From CAIYUC01 sp963682005 (GTDB lineage Bacteria; Bacteroidota; Bacteroidia; Bacteroidales; FEN-979): a stretch of DNA of 64,000 nt. The notes below the pieces were generated by a model, which was given only the letters and a program-made list of their open reading frames with translations, ran no database searches and was not told the origin of the DNA. Both the position numbers and the translations under genes were made by a program. The stretch's first letter is position 1; the number at the start of each line of letters is the position of its first letter. Below are positions 18,301-24,908 of this stretch, piece by piece. Location: positions 2,480,001 to 2,544,000 of the forward strand of contig OY820914.1 of assembly GCA_963682005.1 (NCBI GenBank). Reading direction: 5' to 3'.

Positions 18301-19658
18301 TGCCCTCTTCCGATCAGAACTGGATCCGGTCAGGTTCCTACAAAGGAGACGTAGATAAGATCTGTGACTGGAACTTATCGGCAAATGGAGCCGGATTTGC
18401 CTGGGATCCACAGAAAAATTTTGCTAAAATTCAGAACGGGACCTGGGCTCCTTATTCCCTGGTAGCATATAGCACCCAGCTGAATTACAAGGAAGAACCT
18501 GCCTACCGCCTCCGTTCAAAGATCATCTCAACAATGGATTACCTGGCAAGTGTTGATATAGTGCTTACATCAGATAAGTCAAAGTGGACCCGCAGCCCCG
18601 TTATTGAAATGTGTTCAGATGTTAGTCTGTCCGAAGGCGGAGCACTTCAATATGATTTCCGCAAAGGGAAATCTGTGAATGCATATGGTGATACCGGTGT
18701 AGTAAGTTCAGACCCGCTTAGGAATTCTAATTTTATCAGTCCCACTGGTATGGGTTGGTTCCCCGGTTATGTAATCAACCTGGAAACGGGTGAAAGGCTG
18801 AACATCATGTTTGCTGAAAACTCATGGCTGGTTGCTGATGGGGGGAAGGATATGCTCTTCAATCCGAGCAGCCGGCTCTATAATACATCTGGTTATCCGG
18901 TGTTCGGGGGACAGCATTACGTTTACATCATGGGCTCAAGGAACTACCTGGATATTGCCAAGGGAGATACGATCAAATTGAACTTCCCGGCATATGATGG
19001 TGGTGCTTTTATAAGAAATAATCTGATGGAAGGATTTGAAGCCATTAATAAATCTAATGCCTACGCATCCTGTTTATATGTCGGAATGCCGCTTGCTGTA
19101 TCCGGGAAGACCTGGCTCAGCAATCCTGTAACAATAAAAATCAGGGTTCAGAAGCCGTACCAGCGCTATTATTCAATTCCATTACCTTCCGGATTCAATG
19201 ATACGCTCAACAGGAATTACCCGATGTATTCATTCAGCACCGGGACTCTGGCAACTACCAAGAACGATCAGGAAACATCCAAGAGCGAACTTGACCTGAT
19301 CAACGTTGTTCCTAATCCATATTATGCATATGATGATTATGAAAGAAACCAGCTGGATAACAGGGTCAAGATCACAAATCTTCCATTAAAATGTACGGTT
19401 ACGATCTTTTCATTGAATGGAACGCTTATCCGTCAGTTCAAGGTGGATAAATCCGGGATTGCACAACCACGTACAAAGACGTATTCCCCACCGAATAATG
19501 TAGATGCAAAGACATCCATAGACTGGGATCTCAAGAATTTTGCCAGCATTCCGATTGCGGGGGGTGTTTACCTGATCCATGTGAAGGCTGATGGCCTTGG
19601 CGAAAGAACACTCAAATGGTTTGGGATCTTACGGCCGGTTGACCTGAATTCATTCTAA
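15321..19658 (+). CDS. Very large T9SS-secreted protein with C-terminal sorting domain
   Basis: A 1446-residue exported protein of unknown function. I start at the ATG giving MKNIYRFLL, because the 15 codons before it add a charged stretch ahead of a normal signal peptide, and the next gene also begins MKNIYR. The mature region shows no catalytic motif I can name. Asp, Asn, Gly and aromatic residues are abundant, suggesting beta-rich surface domains. The last 100 residues (from NVVPNPYYAYDDYE to the end) match a T9SS C-terminal domain: VVPNPYY, an IFSLNGTLIRQF strand, the WDLKNFASIPIAGGVYLIH segment and a conserved tail. Second gene of the trio, 66 nt after the receptor. Confidence 0.85.
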   Translation: MKNIYRFLLLTFCLMMVFDAVYADKVRKPGTKSSNEVKEQAAGCQPGANFAYLDINNVRTLIYSYGNGWFVETAEYEIPKGSKKTSMFSFSLWIGGIDVNNNLKLAAYKYGQGPNIASAHTKNDFWPGPLTVDGTAAVDQETCAAYDQLYPMTRAEVQEYLAWWDNKAEYPTYNIPASIKNWPAHGDQSKGQAYFLAPYKDVSGLGVYTPEQGDYPYYDLANKLCPLFLKPGERVARAKIQNGGDGDTLGILVDQVLKGDQTLWSVFNDKGNFHSETQGDPLGVEIRAQAFAFSTNDEINNMTFYSFEIINRSTFSLTNTYFSQWVDPDLGYSKDDYVGCDVKRGLGYCYNGKPIDGTGQPEAYGAHPPAVGVDFFQGPYLDPDGYDNPSFSGKGIAGPSYHGSCDIVGQNGSIIDFTYGPKDSLSGLFKVRSEAINGVNFGDGIVDNERFGMRRFVYHNNSGSGVPAYMQDPSYAPEYYNFLRGIWKDNTKMVYGGNANVSAGGDPSTPCDFMFPGDSDPCDWGTNGKPPLDKYWTEETAGNPPEDRRFMQSAGPFTLLPGACNYITVGIPWARTISGTPFESVDLLRVVDDKCQALFDNCFAVLNGPNAPTLVIQEMDKQLLLYITNYKSLDAGNNEKEKYTEFDPNIPNPDTLSPRNDSLYHFEGYQIFQLKDATVSSSDIDDPSKARLVVQCDVKNGVTKLVNWTFDASINGNVGKVMVDGTDQGIQHSFVLTEDKFATGDPTLINHKQYYYLAIAYAYNNYKTYNPNEASGLDGQKLPYLRGRNNLKVYTGIPHIPLGDKVNAAYGDGPVITRIQGQGNGGKTLEFSEQTIAEILAKPMADSLNTYGSANYPISYKPVYKADAGPLNIKVIDPLNVVSGKYVIRFDSMVGQATNDPFLNKNIKFGKWNLYDSITGQLIKPSDTTTIFPYEQWWPDLGLGISLTINQVSFPGDTLADGTIYTDNGLLSSPAAIYENPNDVWLSGVQDDDVPSSDQNWIRSGSYKGDVDKICDWNLSANGAGFAWDPQKNFAKIQNGTWAPYSLVAYSTQLNYKEEPAYRLRSKIISTMDYLASVDIVLTSDKSKWTRSPVIEMCSDVSLSEGGALQYDFRKGKSVNAYGDTGVVSSDPLRNSNFISPTGMGWFPGYVINLETGERLNIMFAENSWLVADGGKDMLFNPSSRLYNTSGYPVFGGQHYVYIMGSRNYLDIAKGDTIKLNFPAYDGGAFIRNNLMEGFEAINKSNAYASCLYVGMPLAVSGKTWLSNPVTIKIRVQKPYQRYYSIPLPSGFNDTLNRNYPMYSFSTGTLATTKNDQETSKSELDLINVVPNPYYAYDDYERNQLDNRVKITNLPLKCTVTIFSLNGTLIRQFKVDKSGIAQPRTKTYSPPNNVDAKTSIDWDLKNFASIPIAGGVYLIHVKADGLGERTLKWFGILRPVDLNSF

Positions 19659-19709
19659 TCGTACATATGGTATAATATTAATGGTTAAGAAACTAATAAA
19701 ATCATAAAT

Positions 19710-20786
19710 ATGAAAAATATATACAGATGCTTAATTGTACTTTTCCTGGCAGGATTCACTGCAACTCCATGGGAAAACGTTACAGCTGGTAATAATGACA
19801 GGTCAGGACAGGCTGGGGCATCGGAGTTACTCATCAATCCATGGGCCCAAGGCTCAGCCTGGGGTTCTGTAAATACTTCAAGCTGTTTTGGTGTTGAATC
19901 CTTCTTTTCAAATATTGCAGGATTGGCGCATACCACCGGGACCGAACTTATTTTTACCTATACCGACTGGTTGAAAGGTTCTGATGTCAGCATCATGGCA
20001 TTGGGTTTTTCGCAGGTATTGGGAAAGAATAAAGGCGTTCTTGGTGTGGCCATCATGTCGATGAATTTCGGAGAGGTTGACATTACGACGACCAATACCC
20101 CGGAAGGCACCCAGGGCGTTTTCAAACCATCGTACCTGAACATCAACCTCGCGTATGCAAAATCATTCTCCAACAGCATTTACGGTGGTTTGAACGTTAA
20201 ACTCATTTCCGAATCAATTGCCGACGCCAGTGCAGTTGGTCTTGCAATTGATGCCGGGATTCAGTATATCACCGGACCAAAGGACCAGATTAAATTTGGC
20301 GTTGCATTGAAAAATGTTGGTTCCCAGATGAAGTTTTCAGGGGATGGTTTGTCGTTCCGTGGTGTTATACCATCTCATGGAAATGACAATGACCTTTTCA
20401 CCGTTGAACAGCGGTCAGCAGGCTATGAATTGCCCGCCACATTGCGTATTGGTGCATCCTATGACTTTCTGATCGGTGATCTGCACAGGATCACTGCAGC
20501 AGGCAACTTCCAGTCAAACTCTTTTACCAAGGACCAGTTTACCCTTGGCGTCGAATATGCGCTTAAGTACTATTTCTCACTCAGGGCAGGGTATACATAC
20601 CAGGACGGCATGTTCAACGGGTCAATCGCAGAAAGCGGGAATGTGTACAGTGGTTTTAGTACCGGATTTTCAGTAGCCGTCCCATTCAGCAAAGAGAAAG
20701 GATCAGGGATTGGCATTGATTACTCTTACAGATCGACGTACCTTTATTCAGGGACACATACTGTAGGTGTTAAACTAAACTTTTAA
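19710..20786 (+). CDS. PorV/PorQ-family outer-membrane barrel
   Basis: A 358-residue predicted beta-barrel with a signal peptide (about 1-26) and terminal Phe (VGVKLNF). The early NPWAQGSAWGSVNTSS...NIAGLA region and alternating strands fit the PorV/PorQ (UPF0164-like, FadL-type) family. PorV is a shuttle and attachment protein of the type IX secretion system, handing cargo to the surface. Its place directly behind a large T9SS cargo gene suggests a dedicated shuttle for that protein. It is a paralogue rather than certainly the core PorV, which usually lies near porU. It is followed by a strong terminator that ends the three-gene unit. Confidence 0.82.
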   Translation: MKNIYRCLIVLFLAGFTATPWENVTAGNNDRSGQAGASELLINPWAQGSAWGSVNTSSCFGVESFFSNIAGLAHTTGTELIFTYTDWLKGSDVSIMALGFSQVLGKNKGVLGVAIMSMNFGEVDITTTNTPEGTQGVFKPSYLNINLAYAKSFSNSIYGGLNVKLISESIADASAVGLAIDAGIQYITGPKDQIKFGVALKNVGSQMKFSGDGLSFRGVIPSHGNDNDLFTVEQRSAGYELPATLRIGASYDFLIGDLHRITAAGNFQSNSFTKDQFTLGVEYALKYYFSLRAGYTYQDGMFNGSIAESGNVYSGFSTGFSVAVPFSKEKGSGIGIDYSYRSTYLYSGTHTVGVKLNF

Positions 20787-20817
20787 TAACTCTACCTTAC
20801 TTAATTAATTTATTTTT

Positions 20818-20861
20818 ATAAGACAATTGACCCTTTTTAAGGGTCTTTTGTCTTATTTTTA
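20818..20861 (+). terminator. Strong rho-independent terminator after the PorV-like gene
   Basis: An outer perfect 9-bp stem (ataagacaa with ttgtcttat), a 2x2 T-T internal loop and an inner 5-bp stem (gaccc with gggtc) form a long hairpin followed by five T residues. greA starts 20 nt further on, so greA must have its own promoter or depend on readthrough. Confidence 0.85.
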
Positions 20862-20880
20862 GTATCCAATAAAGAAGATT

Positions 20881-21363
20881 ATGGCAGAGCTCAAGTATTA
20901 TACACCCGAAGGTCTGGATAAGCTCAAGGAAGAACTTCATCAGTTGGTTTCTGTTGAACGGCCGCATATTTCAAGGCAGATTGCGGAAGCAAGGGATAAA
21001 GGCGATCTTTCCGAAAATGCAGAGTATGCTGCTGCAAAAGAAGCGCAGTCAATGCTTGAACTCAAGATATCGAAAATGCAGGAAATGATCAGCAACGCCC
21101 GGTTAATCGACGAGTCGAAGCTGGACTATTCAAAAATCCTGATCTTTTCTACCGTCAAATTACTGAATACCCAGAATAATATGGTTGTTACATATACACT
21201 GGTTCCTGAAAACGAAGCCAATGTTAAGCTTGGTAAGATCTCTGTCAATTCCCCTATCTCAAAAGGGTTGCTGGGAAAAACTATCGGTGATAAAGTTGAA
21301 ATTGCCGTCCCGGCTGGCAGGATCGCATTTGAAATTATTGAAATATCAAGGCAAAATTCATAA
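20881..21363 (+). CDS. greA: Transcription elongation factor GreA
   Basis: A 160-residue factor that rescues backtracked RNA polymerase by stimulating transcript cleavage. The N-terminal coiled coil (about 1-75) shows the family sequences TPEGLDKLKEEL and the acidic tip RDKGDLSENAEY, whose Asp and Glu act in the polymerase secondary channel. The C-terminal FKBP-like domain contains ISVNSPISKGLLGKTIGDKVE. Length is standard. It is followed after 2 nt by the HIT-family gene. Confidence 0.96.
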   Translation: MAELKYYTPEGLDKLKEELHQLVSVERPHISRQIAEARDKGDLSENAEYAAAKEAQSMLELKISKMQEMISNARLIDESKLDYSKILIFSTVKLLNTQNNMVVTYTLVPENEANVKLGKISVNSPISKGLLGKTIGDKVEIAVPAGRIAFEIIEISRQNS

Positions 21364-21365
21364 TC

Positions 21366-21764
21366 ATGGAAAGTGTTTTTTCGAAAATTGCAAAAGGAGA
21401 GATTCCTTCCTATAAAATTGCTGAGGATAGCCGCTATTTTGCGTTTCTCGACATCAATCCCCTCGCTGAAGGTCATACCCTCGTCATCCCCAAAAAAGAA
21501 ACCGATTATATTTTTGACCTGGAGGATGATGAATACCAGGGATTGTTTTTATTTGCAAAGAAGGTTGCAGTAGCCCTGGGGAAGGCGATCCCCTGCAAAA
21601 GGATCGGGATAGCGGTGATCGGACTGGAAGTACCCCATGCCCATATTCACCTGGTTCCGTTGCAATCCATTTATGACATTGATTTCAGGAAACCAAAACT
21701 GAAACTTTCAACCGAAGAATTCGTTGCTATTGCTGCGAGGATAAAAAGTGAAATAACGAAGTAA
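21366..21764 (+). CDS. HIT-family nucleotide hydrolase
   Basis: A 132-residue histidine-triad protein. The triad HAHIHLVP sits at residues 91-98, with the central catalytic His at 93 or 95. The N-terminal SVFSKIAKGEIPSYKI and the LVIPKKE segment are typical of HinT/Fhit-like enzymes that hydrolyse nucleotide phosphoramidates or related adenylates. Cytosolic. It lies 2 nt after greA and is probably co-transcribed with it. The exact substrate is unknown. Confidence 0.92.
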   Translation: MESVFSKIAKGEIPSYKIAEDSRYFAFLDINPLAEGHTLVIPKKETDYIFDLEDDEYQGLFLFAKKVAVALGKAIPCKRIGIAVIGLEVPHAHIHLVPLQSIYDIDFRKPKLKLSTEEFVAIAARIKSEITK

Positions 21765-21769
21765 TATTA

Positions 21770-21808
21770 CTGCCTGCTCACCGGCAGGCAGGCTTTCGCG
21801 GGAATGAC
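21770..21808. repeat. REP-like hairpin between convergent genes
   Basis: CTGCCTG pairs with CAGGCAG (7 bp, 8-nt loop, 21770-21791), followed by ggctttcgcgggaatgac. The hairpin plus a tcgcgggaatgac tail resembles dispersed REP-like intergenic repeats. It lies between the HIT gene and the convergent PurF-type gene and may also act as a weak terminator. Only one copy occurs in the window. Confidence 0.35.
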
Positions 21809-21837
21809 AAAAGCGAACTACTGAAAATCGGAATAGG

Positions 21838-23739
21838 TTAATAAGCCCTTTCGTCTCTTCCTTCGATGTAGTTGATAAATGCCCGGTTTACCACCTTATT
21901 TCCCCCGGGTGTCGGGTAATTTCCCGTAAAATACCAATCGCCGGAATAGCCTGGAATTGCCTTATGAAGATCTTCGATGGTCTGAAAAATAATAGTCACT
22001 TTTGATTTAATCCCAGCCGGGGTAAGCAATTCGGAAATTTTATCTGATATCATTTCTGCGGTGAATGGGCTGTAAATCGCCTTTACATGGTTGATCCTTT
22101 TGTCCATCGCGATCTTTCGATCCGCTTTTGCCTTCAGGTAAACCTCGTTGATAATCCCTTCCTGGTGCGTCGCTTTCAACAGGGCAATAGAAGCCTTGAA
22201 TGCAATAAAATCATTGAGCTTGGCCATGTCGATGCCGTAGCAATCCGGATACCGGATCTGCGGAGCTGAGGAGGCAATGATGATCTTCTTTGGGCCAAGC
22301 CGGTCCAGGATACGCAGAATGCTTTGTTTTAATGTTGTACCCCTTACAATGCTGTCGTCGAGTACAACGAGGTTGTCGATCCCTTTTCGGATGCTTCCGT
22401 ATGTAATATCATAAACATGTGCGGCGAGGTCGTCCCTTTGACTGTCCTGGGCGATAAATGTACGGAGTTTCATATCCTTGACGGCCACTTTTTCAATCCG
22501 TGGTCCAAGCCTGAGGATCTCATCGAGCTTCTCTTCCGTAAGCTTGTCTTTTGCTTCCAGTATCTTATCTTTTTTAACCTTCAGGCAAAAAGTATTGAGC
22601 TCATTGATCAGTCCGTAATAGGCGTCAATTGCGGTATTCGGGATGTATGAAAAAACAGTATTCTCCAGGTCGTAGTCTATGGATTTCAGTATCGCCGGGG
22701 CAAGGAACTGACCGAGCTTTTTCCGCTCCGTGTAGATTTCTTTGTCAGTTCCCCGGGAAAAATAGATACGTTCAAAAGAGCATGATCGCTTTTCAAGCGG
22801 CTTCCTGAAAACTTTTTCCGAAACTGTTCCGTCCTTTTTCACGATCAGGGCATGGCCAGGCTGCAATTCTCGCACTGAATCGAACGGGACATTAAAGGTG
22901 GTCTGAATGACCGGCCGCTCGGAAGTCGCAACCACGACTTCATCATCTCTGTAATAATAAGCAGGTCTTATTCCGCTTGGATCCCTCATCACAAATGCGT
23001 CACCGTGACCGAGCAATCCGGCGATCACATAGCCGCCATCCCATGATTGAGCTGAATTACGCAAGATCCGTTGAATATTCAGTTCTTTTGCGATCCGGTG
23101 GGAGATCTCCCGTTTCGGAATTCCTTTTTCCTTGAATTTATGATAAAGCGCTTCATTCTCCTCGTCGAGAAAATGACCAATTTTTTCAAGAATCGTAACG
23201 GTATCTGAAGTTTCTACCGGATATTGCCCCAGGTCGATCAGCTTGCTGAATAGCTCATCAACGTTGGTGAGATTAAAATTTCCGGCAACAACCAGGTTTT
23301 TGGTCATCCAGTTATTTTCCCTGACGAATGGGTGGATGCTCAGCAGGTTGTTTTTGCCATACGTCCCATACCTCAGGTGCCCAAGGTATAATTCACCGAT
23401 ACAATCGGCATGGTATTTCAGCCAGCCGATATCATTCAAGCGTTGCGGGGATCGTTCTTCAATCTCATGAAACGTTTCGTTGAAGCCATTAAATATCTCT
23501 GTGATGGGAGAACTTGCATTTGACCTCACCCGGTTAATATATTTGTTGCCAGGTTCAAGATCGAATTTAATTGTTGCCACACCTGCGCCATCCTGTCCGC
23601 GGTTATGCTGTTTCTGCATTAAGAGGTGCAATTTGTTAAGCCCGTAAAGGGCAGTCCCGTATTTGGCAAGGTAAAACTCGAGCGGTTTCAGGAGACGAAC
23701 TAAGGCAATCCCGCATTCATGGTTAATCCGGTCGCTCAT
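21838..23739 (-). CDS. Amidophosphoribosyltransferase family protein, long form
   Basis: A 633-residue PurF-type enzyme. The N-terminal Ntn glutaminase has its nucleophile Cys at residue 9 (NHECGIAL), so a short propeptide would be removed; RGQDGAG, GHLRYGTYG and GNFNL follow. The C-terminal phosphoribosyltransferase half carries the PRPP loop VVLDDSIVRGTT. It is much longer than classical PurF (about 470-510) owing to insertions, a form I recall as common in Bacteroidetes. It may be the first purine enzyme or a paralogue with another acceptor. The start MSDRIN is chosen because the earlier in-frame ATG at 23769 lies inside the -7 box. Confidence 0.85.
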   Translation of the reverse strand: MSDRINHECGIALVRLLKPLEFYLAKYGTALYGLNKLHLLMQKQHNRGQDGAGVATIKFDLEPGNKYINRVRSNASSPITEIFNGFNETFHEIEERSPQRLNDIGWLKYHADCIGELYLGHLRYGTYGKNNLLSIHPFVRENNWMTKNLVVAGNFNLTNVDELFSKLIDLGQYPVETSDTVTILEKIGHFLDEENEALYHKFKEKGIPKREISHRIAKELNIQRILRNSAQSWDGGYVIAGLLGHGDAFVMRDPSGIRPAYYYRDDEVVVATSERPVIQTTFNVPFDSVRELQPGHALIVKKDGTVSEKVFRKPLEKRSCSFERIYFSRGTDKEIYTERKKLGQFLAPAILKSIDYDLENTVFSYIPNTAIDAYYGLINELNTFCLKVKKDKILEAKDKLTEEKLDEILRLGPRIEKVAVKDMKLRTFIAQDSQRDDLAAHVYDITYGSIRKGIDNLVVLDDSIVRGTTLKQSILRILDRLGPKKIIIASSAPQIRYPDCYGIDMAKLNDFIAFKASIALLKATHQEGIINEVYLKAKADRKIAMDKRINHVKAIYSPFTAEMISDKISELLTPAGIKSKVTIIFQTIEDLHKAIPGYSGDWYFTGNYPTPGGNKVVNRAFINYIEGRDERAY

Positions 23740-23766
23740 CCAGTATTGATTGGAAAAAATGAAATG

Positions 23767-23774
23767 CAAAGATA
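23767..23774 (-). promoter_or_regulatory. -7 box of the PurF-type gene
   Basis: caaagata on the plus strand reads TATCTTTG on the minus strand, an exact TAnnTTTG match. Transcription would begin about 7 nt beyond it and 20 nt before the ATG at 23739. The longer ORF's ATG overlaps this box and so cannot be used from this promoter. Confidence 0.55.
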
Positions 23775-23842
23775 AGGAAATTATCGATGGAGGAGGCAGG
23801 CGCCATGTCCTGAAATTTTAGTCATTGCTTTGGCGGATTGGT

Positions 23843-23850
23843 TAATTTTG
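23843..23850 (+). promoter_or_regulatory. -7 box of the selenium operon
   Basis: TAATTTTG matches TAnnTTTG exactly, 22 nt before the mnmH start. It is back-to-back with the promoter of the PurF-type gene. No clear TTTG occurs at -33. Confidence 0.5.
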
Positions 23851-23871
23851 TGGCAATAATGGTTATCGGAA

Positions 23872-24900
23872 ATGATCCAAAAAGCTGATCCGGAAGAATT
23901 TCTTTGTAAAGCAAAATCTGTCCCTGTTATTGATGTCAGATCGCCTGCGGAATGCAGGCAGGGCCAAATCCCGGGCGCAATTAATCTTCCATTATTTGAT
24001 GACCGTGAAAGGGCCCAGGTCGGGACACTATACAAAAATTCAGGACGGGATATTGCCGTTCATAAAGGTTTTGAAATTGCAGGACCCAAGTTGGCCGGCT
24101 TTATTACCAAAGGTTTTAAAATTTCACCGAAAAGAGAATTGCTTGTTCATTGCTGGAGGGGAGGAATGCGAAGTGAACATATGGCATGGCTTTTTGATCA
24201 GTGTGGTTTTAAAATGACCATTCTTCAGGGTGGTTACAAAGCATACCGTCATTACATCCGTGAGCAGCTCGCAGGAAATAGTCCTGTCATTATTCTTGGC
24301 GGTATGACAGGCAGTGGAAAAACAGAATTGCTCCATGCCCTGGCTGAGGCGGGAGAGCAGGTTCTTGACCTTGAGCGGATCGCCTGCCACAAAGGTTCCG
24401 TATTCGGGGCTTTGGGGCAGAACCCTCAACCAACCAATGAACAGTTTGAGAATAATATTTTTTCGGAAATCGATGGATTTGATTTGTCACGACCTGTCTG
24501 GATCGAAGACGAGAGCAGGATGATCGGGAATGTATCCATCCCCGATCCGCTGTATGACCGGATGGAGAGGGCCCGCATGGTTAAAATCGACATCGACAGG
24601 AAAGAAAGGATCCGGAGGCTGGTTGGTGAATATGCTTTATTTGGAAAGGACGATCTGGGGATGTCTATCCGGAAGATTTCGGAAAGATTGGGAGGGACAA
24701 GAACGAAGCAGGCGTTTGATCAGCTTGAAGAAGGGAATTTTGAATCAGTTGCAGACCTGGTACTTGAGTATTATGACAAGAGCTACGGATTTTCAGTTGC
24801 TAAAAGGATCTGCCGGGATATCAGGGAAATTACCCTTGACGACGGGAATTTCAGAAAATCTGCAGAAGCAGTGATTGAATTAATGAAACCAGATAAATAA
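23872..24900 (+). CDS. mnmH: tRNA 2-selenouridine synthase
   Basis: A 342-residue enzyme (also called SelU or YbbB) that replaces sulfur by selenium in the wobble 2-thiouridine of tRNAs, using selenophosphate. An N-terminal rhodanese domain (about 1-130) carries the active Cys94 in the loop LLVHCWRGGMRS. A C-terminal P-loop domain follows, with GGMTGSGK at 143-150. Length is close to the E. coli protein. It is followed after 8 nt by a gene for a desulfurase-SelD fusion, which would make the selenophosphate it needs. With no selA or selB in the window, tRNA selenation looks like the purpose of this operon. Confidence 0.95.
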   Translation: MIQKADPEEFLCKAKSVPVIDVRSPAECRQGQIPGAINLPLFDDRERAQVGTLYKNSGRDIAVHKGFEIAGPKLAGFITKGFKISPKRELLVHCWRGGMRSEHMAWLFDQCGFKMTILQGGYKAYRHYIREQLAGNSPVIILGGMTGSGKTELLHALAEAGEQVLDLERIACHKGSVFGALGQNPQPTNEQFENNIFSEIDGFDLSRPVWIEDESRMIGNVSIPDPLYDRMERARMVKIDIDRKERIRRLVGEYALFGKDDLGMSIRKISERLGGTRTKQAFDQLEEGNFESVADLVLEYYDKSYGFSVAKRICRDIREITLDDGNFRKSAEAVIELMKPDK

Positions 24901-24908
24901 GACTCCCG

